From Streptococcus sp. UBA6071 (GTDB taxonomy: Bacteria > Bacillota > Bacilli > Lactobacillales > Streptococcaceae): DNA of 8,230 nt. The position numbers and the translations under genes are program-made. The stretch covers positions 3,705 through 11,934 of the forward strand of contig DIXV01000004.1 of the NCBI GenBank assembly GCA_002436115.1. The letters are read 5' to 3'. Positions 6,177 to 8,230 of this stretch are shown here, piece by piece. Below the pieces are notes generated by a model that did not search any database, was not told where the DNA came from, and worked only from the letters and a program-made list of their open reading frames with translations. Within the stretch, counting starts at the first letter, position 1; each line of letters starts with the position of its first letter.

Positions 6177-7223
6177 ATGTCCTTTGAAGCTGAATTTTTC
6201 AAAAAGAAAAGGGTTATCCTAGATCAATTAGTCCCTTTTGGTTTTATCAAGGAAGACAATGCCTTCGTTTATCGGGAGACAATCATGGCTGATAGCTTTC
6301 AAGTAGACGTCAATATTTCTAGCTTAGGTCAGGTGACAGGTAATATCCGTGATTTGGACACAGGTGAAGACTATTTGCTTTTTAGGATTGAGGGGCAAAG
6401 AGGCTCTTTTGTTGGTCAGGTGAGAGAAGCCTATAGCCAAGTTTTGGAGAAAATCGCAACAGCTTGCTTTGAGGAGACTCCCTTCCTTCACCAACAAAGC
6501 AATCGTCTCGCACGTCGTTTGACACATGACTTGGGAGATTCCTATGATCAGCCGTTTGCCAAATACCCAGAATACCTCTCTTACCGCATTAGAGGTAAGT
6601 GGTATGCCCTAATATTTCCGATAAAAATGGCTAAGTTAGGTGATTTTCCAAAGGAAATCGCAGAGCAGGAAGTTGAGGTGGTTAATCTTAAAGTTAACCC
6701 TTCCGAGATAAACAATTGGCTAAATCAAGAAGGGATCTATCCTAGTTATCATATGTCTAAGAAGTCATGGGTATCGGTTGTCTTAAATGACACTGTTACG
6801 GATGAAGTTCTTTGGGAACTCGTGCTTACTAGTCGTCAGCTTGCCACGCCTGCCAATGTCAGAGAGGCAGGAAAACCTCAATTTTGGATTATCCCGGCTA
6901 ATCCAAAATATTATGATATTGATAGGGAATTTGCAGAGAATAAGCGTGTGACTTGGAGACAGAAAGCCAAGGTTCAATCAGGTGATTACGTGTTTATCTA
7001 TATAACTGCACCGATTAAAGCACTTCGCTATGCTTGTAAAGTCCTTGACGGACCTCCTGAAAAAGAGGATAGCACAGTAACTTTGGAGCTGATAAAGCGT
7101 TACGATGATAAGGTTTTTTCATTTGAGACCTTGAAGCACTATGGGGTATCTGCTGTGCGTAGTGCTCGTCGTCTGCCTGAAAGCTTGATAAAAGAGCTGG
7201 AAAAAGACCTAGCCCTTCTGTAG
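6177..7223 (+). CDS. YyaQ-like / YjbR (MmcQ) protein with C-terminal EVE domain
   Basis: The 348-residue protein has three parts. Residues about 1-110 resemble the N-terminal region of YyaQ-type proteins. Residues about 125-228 are a YjbR/MmcQ domain, a CyaY-like fold ('SYRIRGKWYALIFPIK', then 'GIYPSYHMSKKSWVSVVLND' and 'ELVLTSRQLA'). Residues about 235-340 are an EVE (PUA-like) domain, with the hallmark 'FWIIPANPKYYDI' and 'VQSGDYVFIYITAPIKALRY'. EVE domains in other proteins bind modified bases such as 5-methylcytosine, often in defence or base-modification contexts; YjbR is often called DNA-binding but its role is poorly known. The function here is unknown, possibly recognition of modified nucleic acid; no nuclease or methylase domain is visible. 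AAAGGAGA (6165-6172) sets the start. The gene lies between the asnA terminator and a tRNA gene. Confidence 0.8.
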   Translation: MSFEAEFFKKKRVILDQLVPFGFIKEDNAFVYRETIMADSFQVDVNISSLGQVTGNIRDLDTGEDYLLFRIEGQRGSFVGQVREAYSQVLEKIATACFEETPFLHQQSNRLARRLTHDLGDSYDQPFAKYPEYLSYRIRGKWYALIFPIKMAKLGDFPKEIAEQEVEVVNLKVNPSEINNWLNQEGIYPSYHMSKKSWVSVVLNDTVTDEVLWELVLTSRQLATPANVREAGKPQFWIIPANPKYYDIDREFAENKRVTWRQKAKVQSGDYVFIYITAPIKALRYACKVLDGPPEKEDSTVTLELIKRYDDKVFSFETLKHYGVSAVRSARRLPESLIKELEKDLALL

Positions 7224-7320
7224 TAGGTCATAGGGGGGTCTCGGTTTAGTTGATGACTAAATGATAAGAACTAACGTGTTTCGTTATCAGAATGTCCGTC
7301 CTTACAAAGGGGTTTAACAC

Positions 7321-7349
7321 TTGAAATTTTTGCAATAAGATGCTAAACT
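7321..7349 (+). promoter_or_regulatory. tRNA-Thr promoter
   Basis: TTGAAA (7321-7326), a 17-base spacer and TAAACT (7344-7349) preceded by TGC (extended -10) lie 11 bases before the tRNA. Transcription would start almost at the mature 5' end. Confidence 0.62.
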
Positions 7350-7359
7350 CATTTTATTA

Positions 7360-7432
7360 GCCGACTTAGCTCAGTTGGTAGAGCAACGCACTCGTAACGC
7401 GTAGGTCGTAGGTTCGATCCCTATAGTCGGCA
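7360..7432 (+). tRNA. tRNA-Thr (anticodon CGU)
   Basis: The 73-base cloverleaf can be folded by hand. The acceptor stem GCCGACT pairs with AGTCGGC. The D arm is GCTC-AGTTGGTA-GAGC, the anticodon loop is CTCGTAA (anticodon CGT in DNA), the variable loop is AGGTC, and the T arm is GTAGG-TTCGATC-CCTAT. The discriminator base is A and CCA is not encoded. It reads the ACG threonine codon. The anticodon stem ACGCA/CGCGT has one defect: the pair next to the loop (31-39) is A.C, where A-U would be expected. The 3' end of the gene borders a decayed mobile element, as is usual for integration into tRNA genes. Confidence 0.95.
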
Positions 7433-7719
7433 TATCTATTAGCAGATTTATGCATTTTTCTAATCCTTTAGTGAGTTTAGTTCAGTGGGGGATTATTTTT
7501 TAATCCTAAAACCATCATAAAATCTAATTATCCGCATAAGCACTGGAAGCAATATACCTTATCAAGGATAAAGCCAATCAAATGACGACTGACTTACTAC
7601 GCATGAACAAGCTTTGGTACGACGGTTTTCCTTGAAAGGTGAAAATTAAAAAACACTTCCAATGCAAATTGAATATTCGCATAGATAGACACTTCAAAGA
7701 TGAGGTGTCAATTTTTTTA
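7433..7719. other. Non-coding stretch between tRNA-Thr and the mobile-element remnant
   Basis: No gene is supported. A short hairpin GGATTA-TTTTT-TAATCC at 7490-7506 has no T tract after it, and TAATCC recurs at 7461. A frame of about 30 codons around 7534-7634 ('LEAIYLIKDKANQMTTDLL') has no start signal and may be the end of a lost gene. The stretch ends in a strong terminator. Lying between a tRNA gene and broken conjugation genes, it probably contains the old element boundary, but I see no copy of the tRNA 3' end that would mark the attachment site. Confidence 0.45.
7688..7718 (+). terminator. Rho-independent terminator in the element remnant
   Basis: GACACTTC (7688-7695) pairs with GAGGTGTC (7702-7709), an 8-bp stem with one G.U pair and a 6-base loop. 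Seven Ts follow after AA. There is no intact gene before it, so it may have ended a transcript now lost or the tRNA read-through. Confidence 0.72.
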
Positions 7720-7751
7720 ACTCAATTTAAAAGGCCGTGATAATGATGGTA

Positions 7752-7840
7752 AGAGCCGAACAGGCACAGTATGACGCTACCAACATATCTCTTTATTGGA
7801 AGCACAGGCAGGAGAGTTGATATTTTCCCATTCTACCTGT
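7752..7840 (+). pseudogene. Remnant of Tn916-type orf14 (NlpC/P60 cell-wall hydrolase), frameshifted
   Basis: Two short pieces in different frames match neighbouring parts of the NlpC/P60 domain of Tn916 ORF14 as I recall it. 'RAEQAQYDATNIS' (from 7752) matches the 'RTAQQQYDVTQHI' segment. 'EAQAGELIFSHST' (7799-7837) matches 'EAQAGDLVFFHST'. The frame changes between 7788 and 7796, and both ends are missing. Weak similarity may extend left to about 7730 ('aaaggccg'). In the living element this protein is a peptidoglycan hydrolase that opens the wall for conjugation. The order orf14 then orf13 is as in Tn916. The piece cannot be functional. Confidence 0.65.
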
Positions 7841-8230
7841 ATCCTCCTTTCAGACATAGACAGTCAAACGTACCGACGACAACACCTTTGATGTGACATA
7901 AAGTGTAGACCAGCTTATTACGGAGGGAGAAAGCAAGAAAAATGTACAATCCTCTTATTTTGTCAGTGTCTATGTGGACAGTACCGGAAATATGGTAATC
8001 ATTAAAAATCCCACCATTACCAGCATTCCGACACAATCTTCCTATCAGCCCAAAATAATGGAAAGTGACGGTACAGTAGATTCCATTACTGCAAATGAGA
8101 TAAATGATTTTTTAACCACCTTTTTCAAACTCTATCCTACCGCTACACAAAAGGAGCTGTCTTATTATGTGGCTGATGAAATCTTAAAGCCTGTGGGGAA
8201 AGAGTATGTTTTTCAAGAGCTGGTGAATCC
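7839..8230 (+). pseudogene. tcpC: Remnant of Tn916-type orf13 (TcpC conjugation protein), truncated, with a nonsense codon; runs off the right edge
   Basis: From 7902 to the window end the frame is open and reads as the C-terminal half of a TcpC/ORF13-type protein. Recognisable segments are 'VSVYVDSTGNMVIIKNPTI', 'DGTVDSITANEINDFLTTFF' and 'GKEYVFQELVNP'. Before it, 'VKRTDDNTFDVT' (7863-7898) belongs to the same protein in the same frame but is cut off by TAA at 7899-7901. A single base change from TAC or TAT would explain this stop. Another in-frame TAG lies at 7857. The N-terminal membrane helix and first domain are missing, lost in a deletion joining orf14 to orf13 near 7840-7860. Intact TcpC is a VirB8-like part of the conjugation channel. 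The open part has no start signal and is probably not translated. Confidence 0.82.

Noticed and set aside
7473..7506. tRNA-like stretch 'TTTAGTTCAGTGGGGGA' after tRNA-Thr
   Set aside because: Looks like a D-arm but no acceptor, anticodon or T arm can be built around it.
7833..8036. 67-codon minus-strand frame in the element remnant
   Set aside because: The + strand shows clear similarity to conjugation protein TcpC over the same bases.
1..8230. CRISPR array or tandem repeat
   Set aside because: No regularly spaced direct repeats seen on either strand.

Overview
The window looks like a chromosomal segment of a Streptococcus or close relative. The support is low GC, strong purine-rich ribosome binding sites (AGGAG, GGAGG), consensus TTGxxx-N16/17-TATAAT promoters, an AsnA of the Gram-positive coccus type, a GlnR-type operator, and remnants of a Tn916-family conjugative element. 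The species cannot be fixed from sequence alone. Almost all real genes are on the + strand. Layout, left to right: (1) 1-426 is the C-terminal end of a family-3 amino-acid ABC transporter binding protein. It is followed 13 bases later by a GNAT acetyltransferase (440-925). (2) Two adjacent divergent paralogues of the Xi-class glutathione transferase / glutathionyl-hydroquinone reductase family (1042-1992 and 2002-3033) form a two-gene unit that ends in a hairpin terminator. (3) About 480 bases follow without a convincing gene, but with several inverted repeats and one promoter-like site holding a 12-bp palindrome. (4) A monocistronic NAD(P)-dependent dehydrogenase of the 2,4-diaminopentanoate dehydrogenase / DapB-like type (3568-4599) has its own promoter, a cre-like site over the -35, and a strong terminator. 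(5) asnA (5063-6055) has a good promoter and, upstream of it, a perfect GlnR-box consensus. This suggests nitrogen control of asparagine synthesis. (6) A three-part protein follows: an N-terminal YyaQ-like region, a YjbR/MmcQ domain and a C-terminal EVE (PUA-like) domain (6177-7223). (7) A tRNA-Thr(CGU) gene (7360-7432) with its own promoter has an A.C mismatch in the anticodon stem. (8) Downstream lies a decayed mobile region: a non-coding stretch, a strong terminator, then broken pieces of Tn916-type orf14 (NlpC/P60 cell-wall hydrolase) and orf13 (TcpC) in their normal order. The orf13 piece runs off the right edge. How the parts work together: the core genes are small independent units for amino-acid uptake, thiol/quinone redox, amino-acid dehydrogenation and asparagine synthesis. 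The right end is the accessory part, where a tRNA gene appears to have served as the landing site of an integrative conjugative element that later decayed. I found no clear new defence or toxin system. The points most worth checking are the GlnR site at asnA, the EVE fusion protein beside the mobile remnant, the unequal GST pair, and the orphan promoter/palindrome at about 3190-3218.
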